Under the pieces are notes generated by a model. The model made no database searches. It was not told the origin of the DNA and saw only the letters and a list, made by a program, of their open reading frames with translations. From the NCBI RefSeq assembly GCF_014530035.1, contig NZ_JACVMX010000003.1, positions 310,001-374,000 of the forward strand: DNA of 64,000 bases, given 5' to 3'. A program made the translations under genes and the position numbers. Shown here piece after piece: positions 1-8,556 of the stretch; within the stretch, counting starts at the first letter, position 1, and each line of letters opens with the position of its first letter. Source of the DNA: Leucobacter sp. cx-328. GTDB taxonomy: Bacteria; Actinomycetota; Actinomycetes; Actinomycetales; Microbacteriaceae.

Positions 1-319
1 CGGTGCGGGCTTCGGGGTGAATGCGGGTGCCGACCTCGGTGTAAAACTTGCCGACGGCTTCGTCGCCTGCGGTTTCGCCGATTGCAATGGCGATCTGGCC
101 AAAGCGCTTGCCGCGCCGGTGGCCCTCGACGTACGGGGCAGCCTCGGGGCTGGAGTGCAGCGCTTCATTACCCTCGTTCAAGATGGCGAGGCTGATGGGG
201 CGCCACAGCACAGGGAAGTTACGAACTTCTGAGACTTCGTGGACCCAACGGCTGGTCATCCAGCACCAGGGGCAGCTTGGGTCGAAGTAAAACTCTACGG
301 TGGGGGTCTGCTCGGTCAT
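1..319 (-). CDS. DsbA-family protein, mycothiol-dependent nitroreductase-like (3' end off window)
   Basis: This is the N-terminal ~106 residues of a thioredoxin-fold DsbA-family protein; the rest lies beyond position 1. The active site is CPWC at residues 16-19 in the context FDPSCPWCW, followed by TSRWVHEV and a later SLAILNE segment. That pattern matches the mycothiol-dependent nitroreductase/DsbA family typified by mycobacterial Rv2466c, which reduces substrates in the cytoplasm using mycothiol. No signal peptide is seen. The ATG at 317-319 is divergent from pepN. The family call comes from recalled motif similarity; the substrate is unknown. Confidence 0.8.
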   Translation of the reverse strand, partial: MTEQTPTVEFYFDPSCPWCWMTSRWVHEVSEVRNFPVLWRPISLAILNEGNEALHSSPEAAPYVEGHRRGKRFGQIAIAIGETAGDEAVGKFYTEVGTRIHPEART

Positions 320-464
320 GGCTTCACCCTATCTGCGTACTGGCTTCGCGCGCATGCCTTTTCCGCACAGAATGACTGCGGTTCTGCAGGCCGTTCAGCG
401 CGGTCATTGGATATGCGAATACAGTTGACTCAATTACATTGTTTTTCGTGGAGTGGAGATCACA

Positions 465-3044
465 GTGCCAGGAGAAAACCTCACTCGTCTTGAGGCCCAG
501 GAACGCGCCCGCGTAGTACAGAGTCAGAGCTACGAAATCGCTCTGCATCTTGCTTCGGGCGACGAGACGTTCCAGTCAGATACGACGGTTCGATTCACGG
601 GCGAAGCTGGCGCTTCGACGTTCATCGACCTCATTGCTGCATCGGTTGAGCTCGTTGAGCTGAACGGTGTCGCGCTCGACCCCGCAGAGGTATTTGCGGA
701 CTCGCGTGTGCAGCTGCCCAGTATCGCTGCTGAGAACGTATTGCGGATCAAGTCGACCCAGCGTTACATGAACACTGGCGAGGGTCTGCACCGTTTCGTC
801 GACCCTGCGGACAATGAGGTCTACCTGTACTCGCAGTTCGAGGTACCTGATTCGCGTCGTATGTACCCCGTGTTCGAGCAGCCTGATCTGAAGGCGAACT
901 TCCAGTTCATCGTCACGGCTCCTGCGCGCTGGAAGGTGACGAGCAACCAGCCGACGCCTGAGCCCGTCGCAGTTGCTGAGCCCTCTGGCATTGGTGCGCT
1001 CGGCGGCGAGGAACTCGCTACCTGGACGTTCGAGCCAACCCCGGTGATCTCGAGCTACATCACTGCGCTCATCGCCGGCCCGTACTACGAGGTTCGTAGC
1101 GAACTGACGAGCAAGGATGGGCGGATCATCCCCCTCGGCGTTTTCTGCCGCCATTCGCTGTCAGAGTACATGGACGCCGACTACGTGTTCGACAAGACCC
1201 GTGAGGGCTTCGAGTTCTTCGAGAACGAGTTCGATTTCCCGTACCCGTTCGATAAGTACGATCAGCTCTTCGTCCCCGAGTACAACATGGGCGCAATGGA
1301 GAACGCTGGCGCTGTCACGTTCACCGAGACCTATGTCTTCCGTAGCCAGGTGACCGATGCCATTCGCGAGCGTCGCGTGGTGACGATTCTGCACGAGCTC
1401 GCGCACATGTGGTTCGGTGACCTTGTCACCATGCGCTGGTGGAATGATCTCTGGTTGAACGAGTCGTTCGCTGAGTACATGTCGACGCTGGGTGTTGCTG
1501 AGGCAACCGAGTGGTCAGACTGCTGGACGACCTTCGCTGCCAGCGAGAAGTCGTGGGCGTACCGCCAGGATCAGCTGCCTTCGACGCACCCGATCAAGGC
1601 TGAAATTCGTGATCTGCAGGACGTGCTCGTCAACTTCGACGGCATCACCTACGCCAAGGGCGCTTCGGTACTCAAGCAGCTCGTTGCTTGGGTTGGCCGC
1701 AAGCCGTTCATGACCGGTGTGCACGACTACTTCGTCAAGCATCAGTTCTCGAACACTGAGCTTCCTGATCTCATGACCGAGCTCGAGGCACAGAGCGGCC
1801 GCGACCTCACAGACTGGACCAAGAAGTGGCTCGAGACCGCTGGCGTGAACACGCTCCGCCCGGTCTTTGAGGTTGACGCAGACGGCAAGTTCACGAGCTT
1901 TGTGATCGAGCAGACCGCGCACGCCGACTACCCCACGCTTCGCCCCCACCGCATCGCGGTTGGCCTCTACGAGGAGCAGGACGGCGCGATCATTCGCACC
2001 AAGCGTGTCGAACTCGACGTTGATGGCGAGCGCACTGAGGTCACCGAGCTTATCGGCGAGACCCAGCCCGCACTCGTGCTCCTCAACGATGATGACCTGA
2101 CCTACGCGAAGATCCGCTTCGACGAGCGCTCGCTTGAGACGGTTTCAGCTCGCCTGGGCGACATTGCCGATTCACTCGCTCGTGCGCTCGCGTGGAGCGC
2201 ACTGTGGGACGCAACCCGTGACGCAGAGTTCCCTGCTTCGCGCTTCGTTGACATCGTGCTCGCGCACATGGATCGTGAGACCAACTCAACGACCCTGCGC
2301 ACCCTGCTCAACCAGCTCATCCTCTCGGCCTCGAGCTACGTCGCTCCTGAGCGTCGTGCAGAAACCCTCGAAAAGGTTGCTGACACCCTGTGGCAGCGCT
2401 CGATCGATGCAGAGCCTGGCACCGACGCACAGTTCCAGTTCGTGAAGTCGTTCGCGCAGCTCGCTGCAACCGACGATCAGCTCGATTCGGTGCTCGCGCT
2501 CCTCGAAGGCAAGATCGAACTCGAGAAGCTCGACATTGACACTGACCTCGGTTGGGAGCTCCTCATCGCGCTCGCAGCTGGCGATCGCGCAACTACTGCA
2601 GAGATCGACAAGGCACTCGCAAGCGACCGCACCGCGACTGGTAATCAGTCGGCCGCGCACGCGCGCGCAGCGCTCCCGACTGCAGAGGCGAAGTCCGCAG
2701 CATGGGATTCGGTCTTCGTTGAGTCAGACAAGCCGAACGCCATCGTTCGCGCAACGGGCCTTGGCTTCCTGCGCGCACACGATCGTGAGCTGTTGACCCC
2801 GTTCGTTGAGCAGTACTTCTCGTCGCTCACCGCACTTTGGGATTCGCGCAGCTACGCAATCGTCGAAGAACTCGTCGACGGTTTCTTCCCGTCACCCCTC
2901 GCTGATGCAGCGCTCGAGCAGGCTACACAGGCATGGCTCGACGCTAACGCCGACGCAGCACCCGCGCTGCGCCGACTCATCATCGAGAACCACTCGGGCA
3001 TCGTGCGCGCACTCGCAGCACAGCAGGCTGACGCGGCTGCTTAA
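465..3044 (+). CDS. pepN: Aminopeptidase N (M1 zinc metallopeptidase)
   Basis: An 859-aa cytoplasmic M1 aminopeptidase that removes N-terminal residues from peptides. The exopeptidase motif GAMEN is followed by HELAH (residues 310-314) and the third zinc ligand Glu333 in NESFAEY, giving the full HEXXH-X18-E signature. The length fits the actinobacterial PepN family. I chose GTG at 465 because GGAG lies about 7 nt upstream and the protein then begins MPGENLT, usual for the family; an upstream GTG at 453 is in frame but less well placed. The stop overlaps the mscS start (TAATG), so the two are probably co-transcribed. Confidence 0.96.
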   Translation: MPGENLTRLEAQERARVVQSQSYEIALHLASGDETFQSDTTVRFTGEAGASTFIDLIAASVELVELNGVALDPAEVFADSRVQLPSIAAENVLRIKSTQRYMNTGEGLHRFVDPADNEVYLYSQFEVPDSRRMYPVFEQPDLKANFQFIVTAPARWKVTSNQPTPEPVAVAEPSGIGALGGEELATWTFEPTPVISSYITALIAGPYYEVRSELTSKDGRIIPLGVFCRHSLSEYMDADYVFDKTREGFEFFENEFDFPYPFDKYDQLFVPEYNMGAMENAGAVTFTETYVFRSQVTDAIRERRVVTILHELAHMWFGDLVTMRWWNDLWLNESFAEYMSTLGVAEATEWSDCWTTFAASEKSWAYRQDQLPSTHPIKAEIRDLQDVLVNFDGITYAKGASVLKQLVAWVGRKPFMTGVHDYFVKHQFSNTELPDLMTELEAQSGRDLTDWTKKWLETAGVNTLRPVFEVDADGKFTSFVIEQTAHADYPTLRPHRIAVGLYEEQDGAIIRTKRVELDVDGERTEVTELIGETQPALVLLNDDDLTYAKIRFDERSLETVSARLGDIADSLARALAWSALWDATRDAEFPASRFVDIVLAHMDRETNSTTLRTLLNQLILSASSYVAPERRAETLEKVADTLWQRSIDAEPGTDAQFQFVKSFAQLAATDDQLDSVLALLEGKIELEKLDIDTDLGWELLIALAAGDRATTAEIDKALASDRTATGNQSAAHARAALPTAEAKSAAWDSVFVESDKPNAIVRATGLGFLRAHDRELLTPFVEQYFSSLTALWDSRSYAIVEELVDGFFPSPLADAALEQATQAWLDANADAAPALRRLIIENHSGIVRALAAQQADAAA

Positions 3045-3946
3045 TGATGTTCATCTCTGAGGTGGCGGCGCCGCTCACTGACTTCTATACAACCTTCAAG
3101 CGACCGATCAACATTGTGTTGATCATCGTGATCGCGCTCTTTGCGAACTGGCTCTTGCGGTTCACACTGCGCCGCACGGTTCAGCGAATCGTGCAGGGAG
3201 TGAAGAAAGCACAGGACGTCGACTCCACCTCAGAGCTCACCGCTGCACCGTACATCAACGCACGTGCGGTGCAGCGGACCCGCACCCTCGGCACGGTCGG
3301 CCGCCACGTCATCACGTGGTCGATCGTTGTCTTCGCCCTCATCGCGATTCTCGCGAACATGGGCGTGAACCTCGCGGCACTGTTGACATCAGCGGGTATC
3401 GTCGCCGCAGGCCTCACCTTTGGCGCGCAGAACATCGTCAAAGACATCCTCAACGGACTGTTCATGGCGTTTGAGGATCAGCTCGGCGTCGGTGACTCCG
3501 TCACCATTGGCGCGGTGACTGGCACGGTCGAAGACGTAGGTATCCGCGTCACCCAGGTACGCGCATACGACGGCACGCTCTGGTTTATCCGCAACGGCGA
3601 AATTCTCATGCTCGGCAATGCTTCTCAGGGGTGGGGCCGAGCAGTGATCGACATCACTGTTGAAGCCGACCAAGACCTCAAGCACGTTGGCGAAGTCGCG
3701 ATCGACGCCGCAGAAGACCTGCTCGCACAAGAGCAGTACCGTCGCAAGGTCACGGGTTTCCCTGAGATCCTCGGCCTCGAGAGTGTGTCTGGTAACCGCG
3801 CGACCCTGCGTCTCACCATGCGCACCAGACCTGAAGCGCGCGACGAGGTTCGCCGCGCACTCCGCGCCGCGATCCGCCGCAGTTTTAACGAACAAGGCAT
3901 CAAACTCGCAGACGAACTCCCCCCAGCCCTCGGAGGACAAGCATGA
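3044..3946 (+). CDS. mscS: Small-conductance mechanosensitive channel (MscS family)
   Basis: A 300-aa membrane protein with a first helix near residues 20-40, a second near 85-105 and a glycine/alanine-rich pore helix near 110-140 (AALLTSAGIVAAGLTFGAQNIVKD), followed by the soluble MscS beta domain (QLGVGDSVTIG...GTVEDVGIR). MscS channels open under membrane tension and release solutes during hypo-osmotic shock. The start overlaps the pepN stop by one base and the end overlaps the globin start by four (ATGA), so pepN-mscS-globin form one translationally coupled run. The coupling to a peptidase and a globin is not explained by function. Confidence 0.93.
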   Translation: MMFISEVAAPLTDFYTTFKRPINIVLIIVIALFANWLLRFTLRRTVQRIVQGVKKAQDVDSTSELTAAPYINARAVQRTRTLGTVGRHVITWSIVVFALIAILANMGVNLAALLTSAGIVAAGLTFGAQNIVKDILNGLFMAFEDQLGVGDSVTIGAVTGTVEDVGIRVTQVRAYDGTLWFIRNGEILMLGNASQGWGRAVIDITVEADQDLKHVGEVAIDAAEDLLAQEQYRRKVTGFPEILGLESVSGNRATLRLTMRTRPEARDEVRRALRAAIRRSFNEQGIKLADELPPALGGQA

Positions 3947-4383
3947 CCGAACAGACTCCCGCACAGCCGCGCTTGACGCTGCGCAAGGACGAAAACGGTG
4001 ATGCACTCACCGATACGGTCTGGTCACAAATAGGCGGCGAGGAGACCTTCGAGCTCATCGCACGCAAGTTCTACGAGGGAGTCAAGGCCGACTCCGTTCT
4101 CGCCCCCATGTACCCGCAAGATGACTGGGATGGCGCAACCCGTCGCCTCCGCATGTTCCTTGAACAGTACTGGGGAGGCCCAGCAACCTACTCTGCAGAG
4201 CGTGGCCATCCACGCCTGCGTATGCGCCACGCGGCATACCACATCGACTCAGACGCGCGCGATCGCTGGCTCACGCACATGAACGCGGCACTCGACGCTG
4301 CGGCGCTGCCCCCGATGCACGATGCTGCGATTCGCGACTACGTCGAACGAGCCGCTTTCTCACTCATCAATCAGCCCGGGTAG
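3943..4383 (+). CDS. glbO: Group II truncated hemoglobin (trHbO)
   Basis: A 146-aa 2-on-2 globin. Visible features are FYEGV with the B10 Tyr region, the MYPQDDW segment, FLEQYWGGP, the proximal-His stretch RGHPRLRMRHAAYHI and a Trp at the G8 region (DRWLTHM), all typical of group II (O-type) truncated globins. Proposed roles in the family are O2/peroxide chemistry and respiration under low oxygen; which applies here is unknown. An N-terminal extension of about 25 residues precedes the globin core. ATGA overlap with mscS. The 3' end overlaps the convergent MocR gene by 13 bp. Confidence 0.92.
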   Translation: MTEQTPAQPRLTLRKDENGDALTDTVWSQIGGEETFELIARKFYEGVKADSVLAPMYPQDDWDGATRRLRMFLEQYWGGPATYSAERGHPRLRMRHAAYHIDSDARDRWLTHMNAALDAAALPPMHDAAIRDYVERAAFSLINQPG

Positions 4384-5822
4384 CCCCGCGCCCGCAGCGC
4401 TTCGGTGACACGAGCAAGACCTTGCATGAGGCGCGGAACGGTCTCCTGGCCGTAACCAATGATCAGCCCATTTGCTGATTCATGGCTGCCAGGTGGCACC
4501 GTAAAGTCAGCGAGCGGCTCAACGTGTACGTCGCGCGTTCGAAGCTCACCAGCGAGCTCCCTCGCGTCAATCGCCGCCGGCATCTGCAAGACCACATGCA
4601 GCCCGCCGTCGGCACCCGAAACTGGCAACCCGCTGTCGGCAAAGTGCGCCAGCAGGAGGGACCGCCGGTGCTGGTATTCGCGCCGGTTTCGTGCGACTGC
4701 TCGCTTCAGCCCGCCGCCTTCAATGAACCGCGCGAGGGCGAACTGCGTGTGCGCTGAGACCGTGGCACCCACACCGCCCCGAGCGGCAAGAATCGCGGCT
4801 CGAAATTCCATATCGCCGGCTGGAAGCACAATGAACCCGCACCGTAGTGACGGATGGAAGGTCTTGTTCAGGCTCGCGATATAGACCGTCCTGCCGTGCG
4901 CATCAAGCGATGCCATCGAGGGAAGCGCAGGGCCGGTGTGCCGAAATTCGCTGTCGTAGTCATCTTCAATCACTGTCGCCCCACGCGCATGCGCCCATTC
5001 GAGGATCGCGATTCGCTCATCGGCGGGGAGCCGCCCTCCCATCGGATACTGGTGGCTCGGCGTGAGCATAACCGCTGCGAGTGGCTGGCTGTGATCCGCG
5101 CTCTGCAAGGCGGCAAGATCGATGCCGTTCGCACTGACTGGCACCGCATGGCATTCGGCGCCGGCCAGCTCGAGTGCGCGTCGCCCTTCCGGATAGCCAG
5201 GAGTCTCGACCGCGATTCTGGGCGCGGATCCCTGCACGGTACGCAACGCCAACCCGACGAGCAGGAGCGCTTCTGACGTTCCCGACGTGATCACGACGTC
5301 TTCGGCGTTGCACGGCACCCCGCGGAAGAACCGCACATGCGCGGCAAGTTGCTCACGCAATTCACGCGCGCCAACGGCTCCCGGCACGGGGGCCGACCAT
5401 GCATCGTGCGCGGCAGCGGAAAGCGCGCGAAGCCAGTCCCGCGGCGGATCAGGGGCGACGTAGGGATAGCCAGGTGCGAGATCAATGAGCGGGGAACTGG
5501 GTAGCGGTTGCTGCTCTGTGAGCGTCGGCGGTGGCACTATCTCGTGCATTCGCGGCTGCAACCAATCAGGGAGCTCGCGCGATACCCGCGTGCCAGACCC
5601 CGCGACACCTTCTAAGAAAGCCTCACCCAACAGCTGATCGTAGGCGTTCACGACGACCGTGCGTGAGACGCCGAGCGACTCAGCGAGCTTGCGGGTCGCT
5701 GGCACGCGCTCCCCCGGGTGTAGCTGCCCGCTCACGATTGATGCGCGGATCTGGTCTGCCAGCTGTCGAGACAGCGAAGCCGCCCCGTTTCTGTTGAGCC
5801 GCACGAACGACATGGGGTCCAC
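4371..5822 (-). CDS. MocR/PdxR-type GntR regulator with aminotransferase domain
   Basis: A 483-aa fusion. The N-terminal GntR winged helix (LADQIRASIVSGQLHPGERVPATRKLAESLGVSRTVV, about residues 20-60) is joined to a fold-type I aminotransferase domain. In that domain SLNKTFHPSLRCGF contains the PLP-lysine position and EDDYDSEF the PLP-ring Asp. MocR proteins use PLP as effector; PdxR members control vitamin B6 genes, but no pdxST genes are adjacent, so the target is open. GTG at 5822 is preferred because GGAG is 5 nt upstream; ATG at 5813 is the alternative. A palindromic site lies in its 5' region. Confidence 0.9.
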   Translation of the reverse strand: MDPMSFVRLNRNGAASLSRQLADQIRASIVSGQLHPGERVPATRKLAESLGVSRTVVVNAYDQLLGEAFLEGVAGSGTRVSRELPDWLQPRMHEIVPPPTLTEQQPLPSSPLIDLAPGYPYVAPDPPRDWLRALSAAAHDAWSAPVPGAVGARELREQLAAHVRFFRGVPCNAEDVVITSGTSEALLLVGLALRTVQGSAPRIAVETPGYPEGRRALELAGAECHAVPVSANGIDLAALQSADHSQPLAAVMLTPSHQYPMGGRLPADERIAILEWAHARGATVIEDDYDSEFRHTGPALPSMASLDAHGRTVYIASLNKTFHPSLRCGFIVLPAGDMEFRAAILAARGGVGATVSAHTQFALARFIEGGGLKRAVARNRREYQHRRSLLLAHFADSGLPVSGADGGLHVVLQMPAAIDARELAGELRTRDVHVEPLADFTVPPGSHESANGLIIGYGQETVPRLMQGLARVTEALRARGYPG

Positions 5823-5837
5823 ACAAACTCCTTCAAG

Positions 5838-5881
5838 TGGTATGCGTCAGAATGCGCATTCTGGCATTTTGAAACATACCA
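5838..5881. promoter_or_regulatory. Nested inverted repeats between MocR regulator and GNAT gene
   Basis: A perfect palindrome CAGAATGCGCATTCTG at 5848-5863 is flanked by the 7-bp inverted repeat TGGTATG (5838-5844) and CATACCA (5875-5881). It sits between the divergent MocR-like gene and the acetyltransferase. MocR regulators usually act on such divergent intergenic regions, so it is a plausible operator for autoregulation and/or the GNAT gene. No binding evidence is available. Confidence 0.55.
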
Positions 5882-5952
5882 GTTTTGGGCAGGATGGAGA
5901 GTGATCATCAGAAGTCCGCGCCTACCTGGCGCGTCACAGTGAGGACCCCGCA

Positions 5953-6417
5953 ATGGCTACCAAACCTGCCGTCACCGTTCGCCCCATTACCGCCGCAGAC
6001 GAGCCCCGTTGGCGCGAGCTGTTTGCTGCATACCGCGAGTTTTACAAGCTCGAACCATCGGACGCGGTGCTGGACCGCGTGTGGAGCTGGCTGCTCGACC
6101 CTGCGCACCCCACTTCCGGACTCGTCGCCTCGGTCGACGGCACCATCCAGGGCATTGCACACCACCGCTTCTTCTTCTCGCCATACGTCGGTACGAAGAA
6201 CGTCTTCCTTGACGACCTCTTCACCGATCCCGCAGCCCGCGGCCAGGGTGTCGGCCGCGCGTTGATCGGTGCGCTCACCGACCTCGCGGGCGCAGAGGCA
6301 TGCGACATCGTGCAGTGGGAAACCGCAGACGACAACCACACCGCTCAGACGCTGTACGACTCGCTCGCATCGCGCACGACCTGGGTGACCTACGAGGCGC
6401 AGGCGACACGTCCGTAA
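5953..6417 (+). CDS. GNAT-family N-acetyltransferase
   Basis: A 154-aa single-domain acyltransferase. The acetyl-CoA-binding motif A is FLDDLFTDPAARGQGVGRALI (about residues 85-106) with the RGQGVG pyrophosphate loop, and the C-terminal beta-hairpin region is WETADDNHTAQTLYDSL. The ending DNHTAQTLYD resembles GNATs that act on small amines or amino-acid-like substrates; the acceptor cannot be read from sequence. It is divergent from the MocR-type regulator and followed by a strong hairpin terminator, so it is probably monocistronic. Confidence 0.88.
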   Translation: MATKPAVTVRPITAADEPRWRELFAAYREFYKLEPSDAVLDRVWSWLLDPAHPTSGLVASVDGTIQGIAHHRFFFSPYVGTKNVFLDDLFTDPAARGQGVGRALIGALTDLAGAEACDIVQWETADDNHTAQTLYDSLASRTTWVTYEAQATRP

Positions 6418-6421
6418 AGAG

Positions 6422-6456
6422 GTGCGGGGCAGGGTGTTTGGCACCCTGCCCCGCAC
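6422..6456. terminator. Strong hairpin terminator after GNAT gene / tRNA-Arg
   Basis: A 15-bp perfect stem GTGCGGGGCAGGGTG / CACCCTGCCCCGCAC with a 5-nt loop lies between the GNAT stop and the 3' end of the opposing tRNA-Arg gene. It can serve both convergent transcripts; the U-tract is poor. Confidence 0.75.
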
Positions 6457-6461
6457 GATCG

Positions 6462-6534
6462 TGCCCCCGGCAGGATTCGAACCTGCGACCAAGAGATTAG
6501 AAGGCTCTTGCTCTATCCCCTGAGCTACGGAGGC
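6462..6534 (-). tRNA. tRNA-Arg (anticodon TCT)
   Basis: The complementary strand gives GCCTCCG... pairing with CGGGGGC plus discriminator A, a D-arm with AGCTCAGGGGATAGAGC, anticodon loop CTTCTAA (TCT) and a T-arm with GGTTCGAATCC. Length 73 nt; CCA is not encoded. Confidence 0.95.
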
Positions 6535-6643
6535 AACCACTCAAGCTTATACGAAGCGAGACCCCGAGATCGCAGCGCGCACTGCGTAACGTTGACTTGT
6601 TTCTGGGCAGCCGCGATCCGCGCCCCAGAGCTAAGCTAGGAGG

Positions 6644-7840
6644 ATGCCGAAACCCGCGAAGCACAAGCTGCCGTTTGAAGTCTGGGCGCTGGTCGCGGGT
6701 GGGTTTACTGTCGCGCTTGGGTACGGCGTGGTGGCTCCGGTCATTCCGCAGTTTGCGCTCGAGTTCGGTGTGTCGACCTTTGCTGCTTCAGCGATCGTCA
6801 GTGCCTTTGCGCTCATGCGTCTCGTTGGCGCCCCGCTTGCCGGCTGGATCGTCGTCAAGCTCGGTGAACGACGCACCTACACGCTTGGCATTCTGATCGT
6901 TGCTGCATCGACGGGGGCGGCTGCGCTCGCACAGACGTACGCGCAGTTCATGGTGCTGCGGGGCATTGGCGGTCTCGGGTCGGCGATGTTCACGATCGCC
7001 GCGACCGCGCTCCTCGTTGAGGTCAGTCCCCCAGATGCCCGCGGACGCGTCGCGAGCGTCAATGCGGCGTCCTTCCTCCTCGGCGGCCTCCTTGGCCCCG
7101 TCCTCGGCGGTGTCGTCGCTGGCTACGGTGTGCGCGCCCCCTTCGTGTTCTACTTCATCACGCTCGTCATTGCGGCGATCATTGTCACCATCGCGCTCCG
7201 CAGCAAGCGCGCGACCGGGGGCACGGCCCAGGCGAAGAGCGCGGATCAGCCAATGCAGCTCCGTGAAGCCCTCGGCATCCGGCACTACCGCGCGCTCCTG
7301 GTCTCCGTGTTTGCCTTCGGCTGGACATCGTTCGGCGTGCGCATTTCGATCATTCCGCTCTTCGTGGCGATCGTATTTAACGGCGATGCCGCCCTCGCGG
7401 CATGGGTCCTTGCGGGGTACGCCGCTGGCAATGCGATCCTCATCCTGCCATCAGGCCGCTGGAACGATACGATCGGCCGCAAACCGCTCCTCATTATTGG
7501 CCTGAGCGTCGTCTCGGTGAGTTACCTCGTGTTCCCACTCGCGCATTCGGTCTGGCAGGCCGCCGTGATCATGGTGGTCGCGGGCTTGGGATCAGCGCTC
7601 GCCAACCCTGGCCAGCAGGCAGTGCTCGCAGATGTGCTCGGCAATCGTCGCGGCGGTACCGTCGTTTCGACGTATTCGATGTCGAGCGACCTTGGCGGTC
7701 TACTCGGCCCCCTTGTCGCTGGCGCAATCGTCGACGCCGCCGGCTTTGGCTTGGCGTTCGCAGTAACTGCGGCGCTCACGGCAATTGCGGCCGTCTACTG
7801 GGCGACCATGCCCGATTCGCGCACCCTGCGCACCCGATAA
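6644..7840 (+). CDS. MFS transporter (drug-efflux-like)
   Basis: A 398-aa protein with about 12 hydrophobic segments. It has the MFS motif-A-like loop GWIVVKLGERRTYTLG between TM2 and TM3, the repeat GRWNDTIGRKPLLIIG after the central loop (about residues 270-285), and a glycine-rich TM5 (LLGGLLGPVLGG) resembling the antiporter motif C. That pattern suggests proton-driven export of small hydrophobic compounds, but the substrate is unknown. ATG at 6644 has the purine tract AGGAGG directly abutting it, an abnormal spacing, so the mRNA may be leaderless or the true start slightly different. Confidence 0.85.
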   Translation: MPKPAKHKLPFEVWALVAGGFTVALGYGVVAPVIPQFALEFGVSTFAASAIVSAFALMRLVGAPLAGWIVVKLGERRTYTLGILIVAASTGAAALAQTYAQFMVLRGIGGLGSAMFTIAATALLVEVSPPDARGRVASVNAASFLLGGLLGPVLGGVVAGYGVRAPFVFYFITLVIAAIIVTIALRSKRATGGTAQAKSADQPMQLREALGIRHYRALLVSVFAFGWTSFGVRISIIPLFVAIVFNGDAALAAWVLAGYAAGNAILILPSGRWNDTIGRKPLLIIGLSVVSVSYLVFPLAHSVWQAAVIMVVAGLGSALANPGQQAVLADVLGNRRGGTVVSTYSMSSDLGGLLGPLVAGAIVDAAGFGLAFAVTAALTAIAAVYWATMPDSRTLRTR

Positions 7841-7844
7841 ATGC

Positions 7845-7872
7845 GTAAGCCCCTCACAAGGAGGGGCTTACG
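7845..7872. terminator. Bidirectional terminator between MFS gene and def
   Basis: Stem CGTAAGCCCCTC / GAGGGGCTTACG with loop ACAAG lies between the MFS stop and the convergent def stop. Confidence 0.8.
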
Positions 7873-7893
7873 AAGCAGTAGTTGGCGGATCGC

Positions 7894-8457
7894 TTAGGCG
7901 TCGATGTCGTCTACTCCTGGCATCCAGGTGAGGCCGGGCTGGCCCCAACCGTTGCGGCGACGAGCCTTCTGAGCACCCTTGTTTTCGGGGTGCTGGAGAC
8001 GGTCTACGTAGAGCAAACCGTCCAGGTGATCGTACTCGTGCTGCAGGATGCGAGCAAACCACCCCGAGGCCTCAATCTCAAAGGGGTTACCGTCGATGTC
8101 CTGTGCGCGGAGGAGCGCACGCTCCGAGCGGCGAAGCGCGAAACGCTCACCGGGGAACGAGAGGCACCCCTCTTCTTCGTCTTCGCCGGGGATGCCTGGA
8201 ACGGGCGGGGAAATCCACAGTTCAGGGTTGATCGCGACGCCCGTTGCTGGAGCCTCGTCCTGATCTTCGTACATCCACACGAAGATGCGCTTGTTCACGC
8301 CGACCTGCGGTGCCGCGAGGCCGACTCCGGGCGCTGCCACGGTCGTGTCGTACATGTCGTCAACGAGCTTGCGCAGATCTGCGTCAAATTCGGTCACCGG
8401 CTCAGCCGGATGATGCAATACGGGCTCGCCGCAGATCGTAATGGGAAGAACAGCCAT
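7894..8457 (-). CDS. def: Peptide deformylase
   Basis: A 187-aa metal hydrolase that removes the formyl group from nascent proteins. All three family motifs are present: GVGLAAPQVG (motif 1), EGCLSFPG (motif 2, Cys metal ligand) and QHEYDHLDG (motif 3, HEXXH). A charged C-terminal tail ends in WMPGVDDIDA, as in actinobacterial Def proteins. ATG at 8457 gives MAVLPITICGEPVL, a typical N-terminus; AGAGGT abuts it without the usual spacing, so a leaderless transcript is possible. Divergent from orn. Confidence 0.95.
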   Translation of the reverse strand: MAVLPITICGEPVLHHPAEPVTEFDADLRKLVDDMYDTTVAAPGVGLAAPQVGVNKRIFVWMYEDQDEAPATGVAINPELWISPPVPGIPGEDEEEGCLSFPGERFALRRSERALLRAQDIDGNPFEIEASGWFARILQHEYDHLDGLLYVDRLQHPENKGAQKARRRNGWGQPGLTWMPGVDDIDA

Positions 8458-8556
8458 ACCTCTAAGAATACCCACGGAGATAGACTGGAGATTCGTGACC
8501 TGCAACTTATTGCAGGAATTCGCGCCACTTTTCTCGCATGTCCACAGGAGGCACCC

